From positions 1 through 28,695 of the forward strand of contig CAJUJB010000033.1 of assembly GCA_910586595.1 (NCBI GenBank): 28,695 bases of DNA, written 5' to 3'. A program made the position numbers and the translations under genes. Of this stretch, positions 7,070-14,673 are shown in pieces. Within the stretch, counting starts at the first letter, position 1. Each line of letters starts with the position of its first letter. The DNA is from an uncultured Muribaculaceae bacterium (lineage in GTDB: Bacteria; Bacteroidota; Bacteroidia; Bacteroidales; Muribaculaceae). A model generated the notes under the pieces. The model had not been told where the DNA came from. It did not search any database and saw only the letters and a program-made list of their open reading frames with translations.

Positions 7070-7328
7070 CTTTATTACGCCGAAGTCTTGACTTAGACCA
7101 TTAATTATTTACGCATTTATCCAAGATCTAAGCTAAGGCATATATGGCACATGGTCAACGTCGTGATGACAGTCGACCCCGTGTCACGAAAAAGGTGTAA
7201 TGATTTATAAGTAAGTATGATATAATCTCTACACCAAGTTAGGTATCTATAAAGCAACAACTTGAATCACAAACATGCCTCTTGGCTTAGGTCCCTGCCC
7301 GTTGTCGAAATGAGCACGGACTTTTTTT
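7070..7328 (+). ncRNA. Candidate structured non-coding RNA, about 260 nt
   Basis: This region has a promoter at one end, an intrinsic terminator at the other, and no protein gene between. A long-range stem closes most of it: 7125-7133 pairs with 7284-7293 (9 bp, one G-U, one unpaired base) and 7136-7141 pairs with 7275-7280 (6 bp). Inside are three local hairpins: 7162-7166/7184-7188, 7194-7199/7230-7235 and 7236-7240/7259-7263. It lacks the landmark sequences of tmRNA, RNase P RNA and SRP RNA. Promoter-to-terminator RNAs of unknown function are known in this order (for example the Rfam Bacteroidales-1 motif), and this could be a member; I cannot test that here. An 18-codon frame (7144-7200) lies inside. 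Confidence 0.6.
7291..7328 (+). terminator. Intrinsic terminator of the RNA candidate
   Basis: An imperfect stem (GTCC-C-TGC at 7291-7298 with GCA-C-GGAC at 7314-7321, one C-C mismatch) is followed by seven T residues (7322-7328). Its first three bases also belong to the 3' strand of the long-range stem, so the two structures compete partly. Confidence 0.7.
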
Positions 7329-7390
7329 ATGCCCATACCCAAATTCCCCACGCCTGCCCCTTTGCAAGCTGTACGGAGATTTGTAAAAAT

Positions 7391-7421
7391 TTGTTGTATT
7401 GTCAATTAATTATTACCTTTG
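7391..7421 (+). promoter_or_regulatory. Promoter of the BspA-like gene
   Basis: TTG (7391-7393) is followed after 20 nt by TACCTTTG (7414-7421). The predicted start near 7426 gives a leader of about 115 nt before the ATG at 7543. Only a weak hairpin (ACCG...CGGT near 7443) is visible in that leader. Confidence 0.7.
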
Positions 7422-7542
7422 CCGATATTAACGCGTTTATCACCGGTTTTTATCGGTAGGTACCGACTCTAACGCTTATCGTGAAACTTCATTTGACCTC
7501 CGTTGGGAGTCAGGACGTCTAACCATTATTATTATCACATTT

Positions 7543-10500
7543 ATGCAATTTCGATTATCTCTCGGATTGTCTTCCGCACGCTTGTATGCTGTGCTGCTGG
7601 CTATTACGTCGGGGAGTTTGTTGATGATGGCGGCCGATTTCACCGTCGGTGGATTGAAATACCGCACGGCTTCTCTCGGCTGCTATGTAATCGGCTCGAC
7701 CGATGCCAACCCGGCGTCTCTTACCATTCCGGCCACGGTCGACTACAACGGCCAGACCCTCGATGTAATGGGCATCAAGGCCCAGACTTTCAGCGGACGT
7801 TCGTCTCTCAAGAGTGTCACCATCGCCGACGGCCCCGAAGATTTCTTCATCTTTCCGATCGACCGAGGCGAAGGCAACTACCACGTCTACACCTACGAAG
7901 ACCCCTTTGAGGGTTGTCAGCTCGACTATGTCTACTACGGGCGCGACACCCGCCGCACTTCAAGCTTCGATAATGCGAAATTCTATTATTTCACATGCCC
8001 GATTCGCGAGTTTGTCATCGGTAATTCGGTGAAAAAGATTAACGTAACCCTCCTCGAAGGCGTCTCGACTCTCGAGCGCTTCACTATCGGCAACTCCGTC
8101 ACCTCCGTAGCCGCCAACGCCTTCGCTCCTCTCCAGTCGGTAGGCACACTTATCATCGCCGCCGGCGAAAACCAACCATCTGTTTCCTCCACTGCCGGCT
8201 TCAATCCTACCCACCTCGACGAAGTCATAATCAACAGTACGATAACGAGCCTCAACTTTATGTATGGCTCTACCGTTAAAAAACTCGTCGTCGGGCCTGG
8301 CTGTACCGCCATTCCTTCATTTGGAAGGAGTAAATCATTGAAAGAGGTTATTTTTGAAGACGGTGAGACCCCGTTCAATTTTACGGCTTCTTTTACAGCT
8401 TGCGATTCACTTACCTATCTCTATTTAGGTAGAAATGTGGCATCAACATCTTCGTATAATCAATTCCAATCTGATCGGGGCATAGCCTCCTTGAAAACTC
8501 TTGTGATTGGAGATAAGGTCACCACCCTCCCAAGGAGTATTTTCGAAAATTCCGCAGAATTGGAAGATATTACATTTGGTAAAGGCTTGGCAACAATTGA
8601 TAGAGAGGCATTTATGAATTGCAAAAAACTCAAGGCACTTGAGTTGCCCGCATCATTACAGTCTATAGGCCGCAATGCCTTCTACGGCTGTAGTGCGCTT
8701 GAGTCTCTCAAGATACCTGATTCACCTCTTGTTCTGGGTGAGCAAGCATTTGTATATTGCTCATCATTGGTAGATGTTGAGCTTGGCCAAGCACTTGAAT
8801 CAATTTCTACATCTTGTTTTTTGGGGTGTGTGGCCTTAAAAGATATTCGTATTCCGGCTTCAGTCAAAGAGATTTCTACGGCAGCCTTCAAGGGCTGTTC
8901 CTCTTTAGCAAATGTGGTTATTGAGGATTGTAACGAGAGTATATCATTAACTGAGCCCTTCACCAATTGTGACTCACTGACTTACCTTTATTTAGGTAGA
9001 AATGTGTCATCACCATCTTCATCTAAAGCATTCCAATCCGATCGTGGTATAGCCTCCTTGAAAACTCTTGTGATTGGAGATATGGTCACCACCCTCCCAA
9101 GTAGTATTTTCGAGAATTCCGCAGAATTGGAAGATATTACATTTGGCCAAGGATTGGTAATGATTGAGAGTGAGGCATTTATGAATTGCAAAAAACTCAA
9201 GGCACTTGAGTTGCCTGTATCGTTACAGTCTATAGCCCGCAATGCCTTCTACGGCTGTAGTGCACTTGAGTCTCTCAAGCTACCTGATTCACCTCTTGTT
9301 CTGGGCGAGCAAGCATTTGTATACTGCTCGTCGTTGGTAGACGTTGAGCTTGGGCAAGCACTTGAATCAATTCCTACATCTTGTTTTTTGGGTTGTGCGG
9401 CCTTAAAAGATATTCGTATTCCGGCTTCAGTCAAAGAGATTTCTACGGCAGCCTTCAAGGGCTGTTCCTCTTTAGCAAATGTGGTTATTGAGGATAGTGA
9501 TGATAGTTTATCATTAACCACACCATTTGCCAATTGTACTTCACTGGATTATCTTTATTTGGGCCGAAATATTGTGAAAGGAACCCCCTCCATCTCGTCT
9601 GGTTTCTTTATGCCATCTGTGCAAGGCATTGCATCACTGCATCAGTTGGAGATAGGTGACAAAGTCACTTCATTGCCCGAACAAATTTTCATGAAGTCTA
9701 CCGCGCTTGAGTCGGTGTCTATGGGCAAGAATGTGGCAAGTATTGAGGCGTCGGCCTTCAGCGGCTGCTCATCGCTTAAGTCAGTATCTTTTTCCGAGAA
9801 TTTGATAAGCATCGGCGACGAAGCTTTTAAGAGTTGTGATGCTTTGGCTTCTGTTACCTTACCTGATAACCTTACTTCGATTGGCGAAAGTGCATTTTAC
9901 AGTTGTGATTCCTTGTCCGATGTGAGCCTATCGGAAAAATTGGAGTCAATTCAAATATATGCGTTTGCCTATTGTAATAATCTTGATTCGGTTGTCATTC
10001 CGGCATCTGTTAAAATGATTGACCGGGCATTTGTCAACTGTGAAAACTTGTCGTCGGTTATTATCGAAGATGGTAATGAGCCACTGTCTATACATACTCC
10101 TTTTACTGGATCTGATTCTATCACAACTCTTTACATGGGCCGAAATCTGGAAAAACCGGCGAGCACCTCTTATTTCTTTACGTCTTCTCGCTATGGTCTC
10201 GAGCCTTTAAAGACTTTGATTGTGGGAGATAGTGTTACGGCTCTGGCTGACCAAATTTTCCGCTTGTCCACTTCCCTCGAGAAGATTTATCTCGGCCAGA
10301 ATGTGAAGTCTATCGGCGATGGGGCATTCAGCAGTTGCAACGCAATCGACTCCATCTACGTAAATATGCCTCAACCGGCCGTCTGCGCTTCGACTACCGC
10401 ATTCAGTTCTCAGGCTTATTCCGGAGCCGTGCTCAAAGTGCCGACCGGCAAGAAGAAAGCCTACCGCACAGCCGAGGTATGGCAGAAATTTGCCAATATC

Positions 10501-11922
10501 GTCTCCGACGGGGCTCTCGTCACCATTACTTACGACCATGCGTGTGGCCAGGTGACCATCAACGGTCAGATTGCCGAGGAATTACTCGTCGATGAAGATG
10601 AGCCTCTTGAAATTGCTGTAACTCCAGCCGAGGGCTATGCTGTGGCAGCCATTATTGTCAACGACGAGCCTTGTGCGCTTACCGATGGCAAGCTCCGCTT
10701 CGACTCCGTCGACGAAAACCTTGATGTAAAGATCGACTTCGCGATTATCACATTCAGCATCACTCTTCCCGAAGCTCTTGAAGGTGGCCGTATTGAGGTC
10801 AATCCCGACTCTGCCGTAATCGACTACGGCGCCCGTCTCGAGATTACCCCTGTAGCCGACCGCGGCCATGAGCTTACTGCCCTCAGTGTCAACGGCGTCG
10901 ACGTTCTGCCTGACTTGAATGAGGCCGGCTCTTATGTGATTGAAAAAGTGACCGGTGATATTTCTCTGGCCGCCACCTTCTCGCCCATACCTTACCGCGT
11001 TGTAGCCACCTCCAACCAGCATGGTCATCTCACCCTCAACGGTGAGGCTGATTCATGCCGCGTCGTATTCGGCCAACCCCTGGTTATCGAAGCCACTCCC
11101 GCCGGAGAAGGCCGTTACCTGCAGGCTCTGTACGTTGACGGTGTTGATGTTACATCGCAGCTTACCGATGGCCGCTATGTGATTCCCTCAGTTGAGGCCG
11201 ATGTTGCAGTCGAGGCTGTATTCGCCATCTATACCTACACCATCCGTTTCTCATGTGAGGCCGCTCACGGCACCATCACCCCCGGCGCTGATTATGAGGG
11301 CGATGCGCTCATTGTAGAATATGGATCCGACGCTGTGTTCTTCATCAATCCAGCCGAGGGTTATGAAGTGGCCTCCGTTCTTCTTGACGGCAAGGATGCC
11401 ACCGCGGCCCTTGATCCGTCCGGCAAGTTTGTAGTGGAGAATGTAAGGGCCGACCATACCCTCTCCGTGGTCTTCGACATCCGCCGCATTCGCCTTGCCG
11501 TGCTCGGCCTTGAAGGTGGTCTTCTCACCATGCTCTATGATTACGGCACTGAAGCCTCTATGCTCGTCGAGGCCGCTGAAGGATGGGAATTCCATTCGCT
11601 TACTTGTGGCTCTGAGGTGATGACTGACCTCGGTGCAGGCGATGTATACACCACCGGCCCCCTCACCGACGATACCTACGTGAGCGTTGTATTCCGTCTC
11701 GCCACGCAGACAGCCGCTGGCCAGATTAGCCAGTCACTTGTCACAGTGAGCGCTTATCAGCAGACTGTCACCATCGCCGGGGCCGACGACGATGCCCAGA
11801 TCTGTGTGTTCGACACCGCCGGTGCCCTTGTTTACCGTGGCGATGAACATATCATCCATCTAAACCGCACGGGCGTCTTCATCGTCACCGTCGACGACCA
11901 GACCTTCAAGGTTATGCTCTGA
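7543..11922 (+). CDS. BspA-like leucine-rich-repeat surface protein with InlB-B-like repeats and sorting tail
   Basis: A 1459-aa exported protein. Residues 1-31 are a signal peptide (ending LLMMAA). Residues about 60-960 hold many LRR_5/BspA repeats of about 23 aa ('L.SI...AF.GCSSLKS...'). These are grouped into super-modules, each opening with a 'PF..C.SL.YLYLGRN'-like line at residues 125, 287, 476, 665 and about 857. Residues about 990-1390 contain four or five divergent InlB-B-type beta modules ('G.V.INGE...V..G..L.I..TPAEGY.V..I.V.G'). The last about 65 residues resemble a Por/T9SS-type tail ('ICVFDTAGALVYRG...LNRTGVFIVTV'). BspA proteins typically mediate adhesion or interaction with host or other bacteria at the cell surface; that is family knowledge. 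Modules 2 and 3 are about 93% identical at DNA level, and the LRR core is more AT-rich than both flanks. Confidence 0.9.
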   Translation: MQFRLSLGLSSARLYAVLLAITSGSLLMMAADFTVGGLKYRTASLGCYVIGSTDANPASLTIPATVDYNGQTLDVMGIKAQTFSGRSSLKSVTIADGPEDFFIFPIDRGEGNYHVYTYEDPFEGCQLDYVYYGRDTRRTSSFDNAKFYYFTCPIREFVIGNSVKKINVTLLEGVSTLERFTIGNSVTSVAANAFAPLQSVGTLIIAAGENQPSVSSTAGFNPTHLDEVIINSTITSLNFMYGSTVKKLVVGPGCTAIPSFGRSKSLKEVIFEDGETPFNFTASFTACDSLTYLYLGRNVASTSSYNQFQSDRGIASLKTLVIGDKVTTLPRSIFENSAELEDITFGKGLATIDREAFMNCKKLKALELPASLQSIGRNAFYGCSALESLKIPDSPLVLGEQAFVYCSSLVDVELGQALESISTSCFLGCVALKDIRIPASVKEISTAAFKGCSSLANVVIEDCNESISLTEPFTNCDSLTYLYLGRNVSSPSSSKAFQSDRGIASLKTLVIGDMVTTLPSSIFENSAELEDITFGQGLVMIESEAFMNCKKLKALELPVSLQSIARNAFYGCSALESLKLPDSPLVLGEQAFVYCSSLVDVELGQALESIPTSCFLGCAALKDIRIPASVKEISTAAFKGCSSLANVVIEDSDDSLSLTTPFANCTSLDYLYLGRNIVKGTPSISSGFFMPSVQGIASLHQLEIGDKVTSLPEQIFMKSTALESVSMGKNVASIEASAFSGCSSLKSVSFSENLISIGDEAFKSCDALASVTLPDNLTSIGESAFYSCDSLSDVSLSEKLESIQIYAFAYCNNLDSVVIPASVKMIDRAFVNCENLSSVIIEDGNEPLSIHTPFTGSDSITTLYMGRNLEKPASTSYFFTSSRYGLEPLKTLIVGDSVTALADQIFRLSTSLEKIYLGQNVKSIGDGAFSSCNAIDSIYVNMPQPAVCASTTAFSSQAYSGAVLKVPTGKKKAYRTAEVWQKFANIVSDGALVTITYDHACGQVTINGQIAEELLVDEDEPLEIAVTPAEGYAVAAIIVNDEPCALTDGKLRFDSVDENLDVKIDFAIITFSITLPEALEGGRIEVNPDSAVIDYGARLEITPVADRGHELTALSVNGVDVLPDLNEAGSYVIEKVTGDISLAATFSPIPYRVVATSNQHGHLTLNGEADSCRVVFGQPLVIEATPAGEGRYLQALYVDGVDVTSQLTDGRYVIPSVEADVAVEAVFAIYTYTIRFSCEAAHGTITPGADYEGDALIVEYGSDAVFFINPAEGYEVASVLLDGKDATAALDPSGKFVVENVRADHTLSVVFDIRRIRLAVLGLEGGLLTMLYDYGTEASMLVEAAEGWEFHSLTCGSEVMTDLGAGDVYTTGPLTDDTYVSVVFRLATQTAAGQISQSLVTVSAYQQTVTIAGADDDAQICVFDTAGALVYRGDEHIIHLNRTGVFIVTVDDQTFKVML
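8401..8967 (+). repeat. LRR super-module, tandem copy A (567 bp)
   Basis: First of two tandem 567-bp (189-aa) units inside the BspA-like gene. By hand count over 480 nt (8461-8940 against 9028-9507) I find about 35 mismatches, close to 93% identity without indels. The in-frame length keeps the LRR phase. Confidence 0.9.
8968..9534 (+). repeat. LRR super-module, tandem copy B (567 bp)
   Basis: Second copy of the 567-bp unit. A third, clearly diverged module of 576 bp (192 aa) follows from 9535 to about 10110, and a partial fifth module from 10111. The near identity of copies A and B points to a recent duplication or gene conversion. Confidence 0.9.
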
Positions 11923-11943
11923 TCGGTTTTTTAACCTGCTATA

Positions 11944-12026
11944 ATATTCGCCCGGCCTGCCTTCGCAAATGCGTTGGCGAGCCGGGCGAAAAAAGTTATG
12001 TGCAGGAGGCCCGATAATCTCACGAG
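11944..12026 (+). repeat. 83-bp direct repeat with conserved hairpin, copy 1
   Basis: It matches copy 2 (12456-12538) at 77 of 83 positions with no indel. The first 44 nt form a long imperfect hairpin: outer arms 11947-11956 and 11981-11990 pair perfectly over 10 bp, and an inner stem GCC-tt-CGCA/TGCG-tt-GGC sits on a 2-nt loop. A conserved 3' tail ending 'GATAATCTCACGAG' follows. It begins 21 nt after the BspA-like stop and ends exactly where the first KilA-N remnant begins. There is no T-tract, so simple termination does not explain the conserved tail. Confidence 0.9.
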
Positions 12027-12121
12027 TGTCTTGGCACATGGGAACTTATTCACAATCCGAATTTCAAAGTGGTCGAATTTGACCACTTTAGAATGAGTGC
12101 AGGTTTGCCATCTTTTATCCA
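12024..12121 (+). pseudogene. KilA-N domain remnant 1
   Basis: Read in the frame beginning at 12024, the DNA encodes 'ECLGTWELIHNPNFKVV' followed by 'EFDHFRMSAGLPSF', the middle of a KilA-N domain (the usual pattern is 'EFLG.WE.IYNPNFK..EFD.FK..AGL..F'). The N-terminal part is replaced by the 83-bp repeat, and the frame leaves the domain near 12115, where remnant 2 begins in another frame. KilA-N is a DNA-binding domain of phage and large DNA-virus regulators. This fragment has no start codon and cannot make a functional domain. Confidence 0.75.
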
Positions 12122-12358
12122 AACGCGGTTATCGGTAATTGGATGCGCAACCGTAATACGATTGAGTTTCTTGGCATTTGGGAGAGTCTATATAACCCCG
12201 ATTTCAACCCCCTCGAATTCGAGAGGTTTAGAAAAGAAGCGGGCTTAAATGCGTTTACTCTATCTCCAAAGAAATGGATTGAAACTACAAATGCTATCGG
12301 ATTGATTTCCAAATCAGGACGCTATGGCGGTACTTACGCATACAGGGATATTTTGTGA
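12122..12358 (+). pseudogene. KilA-N domain remnant 2
   Basis: From about 12125 the frame reads 'AVIGNWMRNRNTIEFLGIWE', then 'LYNPDFNPLEFERFRKEAGLN', 'FTLSPKKWIETTNAIGLISK' and 'SGRYGGTYAYRDIL', and stops with TGA at 12356-12358. This is a well-preserved KilA-N domain missing its first residues and everything after the 'YGGTYAHKDIAFEFAS' position, where intact proteins continue for a further helix. An open frame of 71 codons starts at ATG 12143, but that Met is internal to the domain. I call it a pseudogene. A short expressed peptide cannot be excluded. Confidence 0.8.
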
Positions 12359-12455
12359 CAACAAAGCGTTTGCAAGTAACATTCATTTCACTTTATTTTA
12401 GAGGGCGTTGCAGACCCTGATTACAGCGAGGTTCTACAACTCCCACGGAAAATTG
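12359..12455. other. Spacer between KilA-N remnant and repeat copy 2
   Basis: No gene is seen. A stretch reading 'FAS' in another frame near 12369 could be decayed KilA-N sequence after a frameshift, but it is too short to support. Confidence 0.4.
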
Positions 12456-12538
12456 ATATTCGCCCGGCCTGCCTTCGCAAATACGTTGGTGTGTCGGGCG
12501 AAAAAAGTTATGGTCAGGAGGCCCGATAATCTCACGAG
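12456..12538 (+). repeat. 83-bp direct repeat with conserved hairpin, copy 2
   Basis: It differs from copy 1 at six positions. In the hairpin the outer arms (12459-12468 and 12493-12502) keep pairing, a G-C becoming G-U. In the inner stem a G-C pair becomes G-U, and one pair is lost. The tail 'GATAATCTCACGAG' is unchanged and ends 6 nt before the -7 element of the histidine kinase gene. Confidence 0.9.
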
Positions 12539-12544
12539 AATAGT

Positions 12545-12552
12545 TATATTTG
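12545..12552 (+). promoter_or_regulatory. -7 element of the kinase-TamL-HAD operon
   Basis: TATATTTG at 12545-12552 predicts transcription from about 12557 and a leader of about 16 nt. The -33 position falls inside the 83-bp repeat (near 12522-12525) and reads GCCC rather than TTTG, so the repeat may influence this promoter. Confidence 0.6.
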
Positions 12553-12573
12553 CATTTCCAACTTTTGTGAAAG

Positions 12574-14673
12574 ATGATTAAGCGATTTCTCGGAGTTTTT
12601 ATAGCTCTCGCAATAGCCCTCACAGGCCTCCATGCCGACAGGCGTCCTTTGATGATCGACAGCCTTGAGCTGCGCCTGCAGCATATCAATACTTCCCGCG
12701 ACAGTGTGTCGACCCTGCTCGACATTCTTGACCTCTCAACTGGCAATGAGGCCCGTATGGAGGTTGCCTCAAGAGTGTACGATGCCGCCGTAAATGCCGG
12801 CGACACAATGGCTCAGATCGAGTCGATTCTCTACATGTCGAATCTCTCTCAGAGAGATACGGCCATGCTCGCCACATTATCCGACCGTATCGGGGCCTAT
12901 CCGCCAACCGACCGTGTCCGTGAAGTCGACCTATTTATCGACATGCTCCGCCTCGAGAATGAGATCCGCAACGATACGGCCCGTACAGCCCGCGAGCAGA
13001 TCTCTCAGCTCATCCAGGATTTTTCTTCGGCTCCTCCCGAAGATCCTTACGAGCGGGCCAAGATGCTTTACTCTGTGTGTTCGCATCTGTCGACTGCAAC
13101 CCGGGGTGACCTTCTGGAGACCTATATCGACAAGATCGACCGCCTCGTCGAGTCTATGCCTCTGCCCATGGGCGCCGTCCGTAATCTCGTCTACACACGT
13201 GCAGCCCCGGTGTTCACCAACAATGGATCGCCTGCCCGTGCCGTCGAGATTGATAAGAAGACCTTGAATATCATCGACTCCATGAGTGTGGCGTATGCCG
13301 CCCGAGGGCGTAAATACCGCCGTCTTGAGCACAACCGCTATAATTGTTACCGGCGAATGCTCGGCAATTATCAGGCGCTTACGTCTACCGAGATAGAGTC
13401 GTATCACCGGTCGATTCTCAATCTGGCCGAGAAAAATAGCTGGGTCGCCGCCGACCTCGCTGCCAACCCTCGCGCCGACGCCTTCTACTACATGGCCACC
13501 AAGCGCTACCCTGAGGCTATCGATGCCATAAAGAAGGCTCTGCTGAGACCTGAGAATCAAAGCTATGAGTTTTATCTGTACAATGCCTTGTTTGAGGCTG
13601 CCAAGGCTACTGGCGACCGCCAGACACAGCTCGACGCGGCCATCGAGCTCAACGAGCTTCTACGCGAACAGATCGACGACAAGGCCGGCGAGCGTTACCG
13701 TGAACTCCAGATTATCTACGACGTAGGTGAGTTGCAGGCTGAGAATACCGAGCTGGAGCAGAGCCGCCAGTCGGCAGCCCTCCGCAACACCTATGTGGTG
13801 ATTGTAATTTCAGCACTGGCCCTTCTCCTCCTCTTGGGTATGATGGGCATGCTCGCCCGTCAGTATCGCAAGATGAAGCGTATGGCGTCTGACCTCAAAG
13901 AAACCGCCGACCGCCTGCGCAACGAGCGTAATCAGCTCCGCGAAGCCCAGGAGGAGCTTATCGAAGCCCGCGACAAGGCGAAGAGTGCCGACCGCATGAA
14001 GGCCGAGTTTATCAACAACATGAGTCACGAGATCAAGACGCCTCTCGCCGCTGTGGCCGAGTATACACGTCTCATCGTCGACTGCATCCCCGATGATAAA
14101 CGCAACTATCTCGAGCGCTTCGCTTCGATCATCGACCTCAACACCAAGCTGGTGCTGACCCTGATGAACGACGTTCTCGACATTGCCTCGCTTGAGCATG
14201 GCAATATGACCGTTACTGCCGAGCCTACCACCGCACGGCAGATCGCCATGGTCGCACTCGACTCTGTATTCGAGAATGAGCTATCGCGCAAACCTGGCGT
14301 CAAGGTTCTCTTCAATACCTCAAATGCCCCCGACGTGGCTGTCACCACCGACTCGCAGCGTGCCGTCCAGATTCTCACCAATCTGCTGTCGAATGCCGAG
14401 AAGTTTACCGACAAAGGCTCTATCGTGCTCAACTATGAGGTTTCGCCCGATGGCAAGCATCTCGTCTACTCTGTCACCGACACCGGTATAGGCATACCCG
14501 ACGGAAAGGAAGAGAAGATTTTCGAGCGCTTCAACCAGCTCGACAACTCAGCGAGCGGCTGCGGCCTCGGTCTCTACATCACCCGCCTGCTGGCCCGCCT
14601 CCTGGGGGCTGAGGTGAAGCTCGACACTTCATATCACAAGGGTGCCCGGTTTATATTCTCTTTACCCCTATGA
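12574..14673 (+). CDS. Membrane sensor histidine kinase with periplasmic TPR-like domain
   Basis: A 699-aa sensor kinase. Residues 1-21 are a signal sequence. Residues about 25-385 are helical and TPR-like (for example 'FYYMATKRYPEAIDAIKKALL') and form the presumed periplasmic sensor. A membrane segment spans about 407-430, and a coiled-coil linker about 435-475. The HisKA box is 'FINNMSHEIKTPLAAV' with phospho-acceptor His485. The ATPase domain has an N box 'LTNLLSNAEKFTDKG', G1 'DTGIGIP', F box 'IFERFNQLD' and G2 'GCGLGLYI', all intact. There is no receiver domain, and no response regulator gene lies nearby, so it is an orphan kinase. The stop overlaps the start of the TamL-like gene (ATGA), so the two are translationally coupled. 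The ligand is unknown. Confidence 0.93.
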   Translation: MIKRFLGVFIALAIALTGLHADRRPLMIDSLELRLQHINTSRDSVSTLLDILDLSTGNEARMEVASRVYDAAVNAGDTMAQIESILYMSNLSQRDTAMLATLSDRIGAYPPTDRVREVDLFIDMLRLENEIRNDTARTAREQISQLIQDFSSAPPEDPYERAKMLYSVCSHLSTATRGDLLETYIDKIDRLVESMPLPMGAVRNLVYTRAAPVFTNNGSPARAVEIDKKTLNIIDSMSVAYAARGRKYRRLEHNRYNCYRRMLGNYQALTSTEIESYHRSILNLAEKNSWVAADLAANPRADAFYYMATKRYPEAIDAIKKALLRPENQSYEFYLYNALFEAAKATGDRQTQLDAAIELNELLREQIDDKAGERYRELQIIYDVGELQAENTELEQSRQSAALRNTYVVIVISALALLLLLGMMGMLARQYRKMKRMASDLKETADRLRNERNQLREAQEELIEARDKAKSADRMKAEFINNMSHEIKTPLAAVAEYTRLIVDCIPDDKRNYLERFASIIDLNTKLVLTLMNDVLDIASLEHGNMTVTAEPTTARQIAMVALDSVFENELSRKPGVKVLFNTSNAPDVAVTTDSQRAVQILTNLLSNAEKFTDKGSIVLNYEVSPDGKHLVYSVTDTGIGIPDGKEEKIFERFNQLDNSASGCGLGLYITRLLARLLGAEVKLDTSYHKGARFIFSLPL

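Noticed and set aside
7070..7328. tmRNA, RNase P RNA or SRP RNA
   Set aside because: There is no tRNA-like end with a T arm, no tag ending in ALAA, no RNase P P4 core and no SRP tetraloop or receptor motif.
7262..7459. 65-codon frame downstream of the RNA candidate
   Set aside because: It runs through the terminator T-tract and the next promoter and has no protein-like composition.
12143..12358. Intact small KilA-N gene starting at ATG 12143
   Set aside because: The Met is internal to the domain: the residues before it (VIGNW) still match KilA-N, and the C-terminal helix is lost at the TGA. It is better read as a remnant.
2143..12407. 12-nt string TTTTAGAGGGCG shared by 2143-2154 (end of the phage cassette) and 12396-12407 (KilA-N region) as possible attachment sites
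   Set aside because: It is too short, includes a terminator T-tract, and nothing else is shared around it. It is likely chance.
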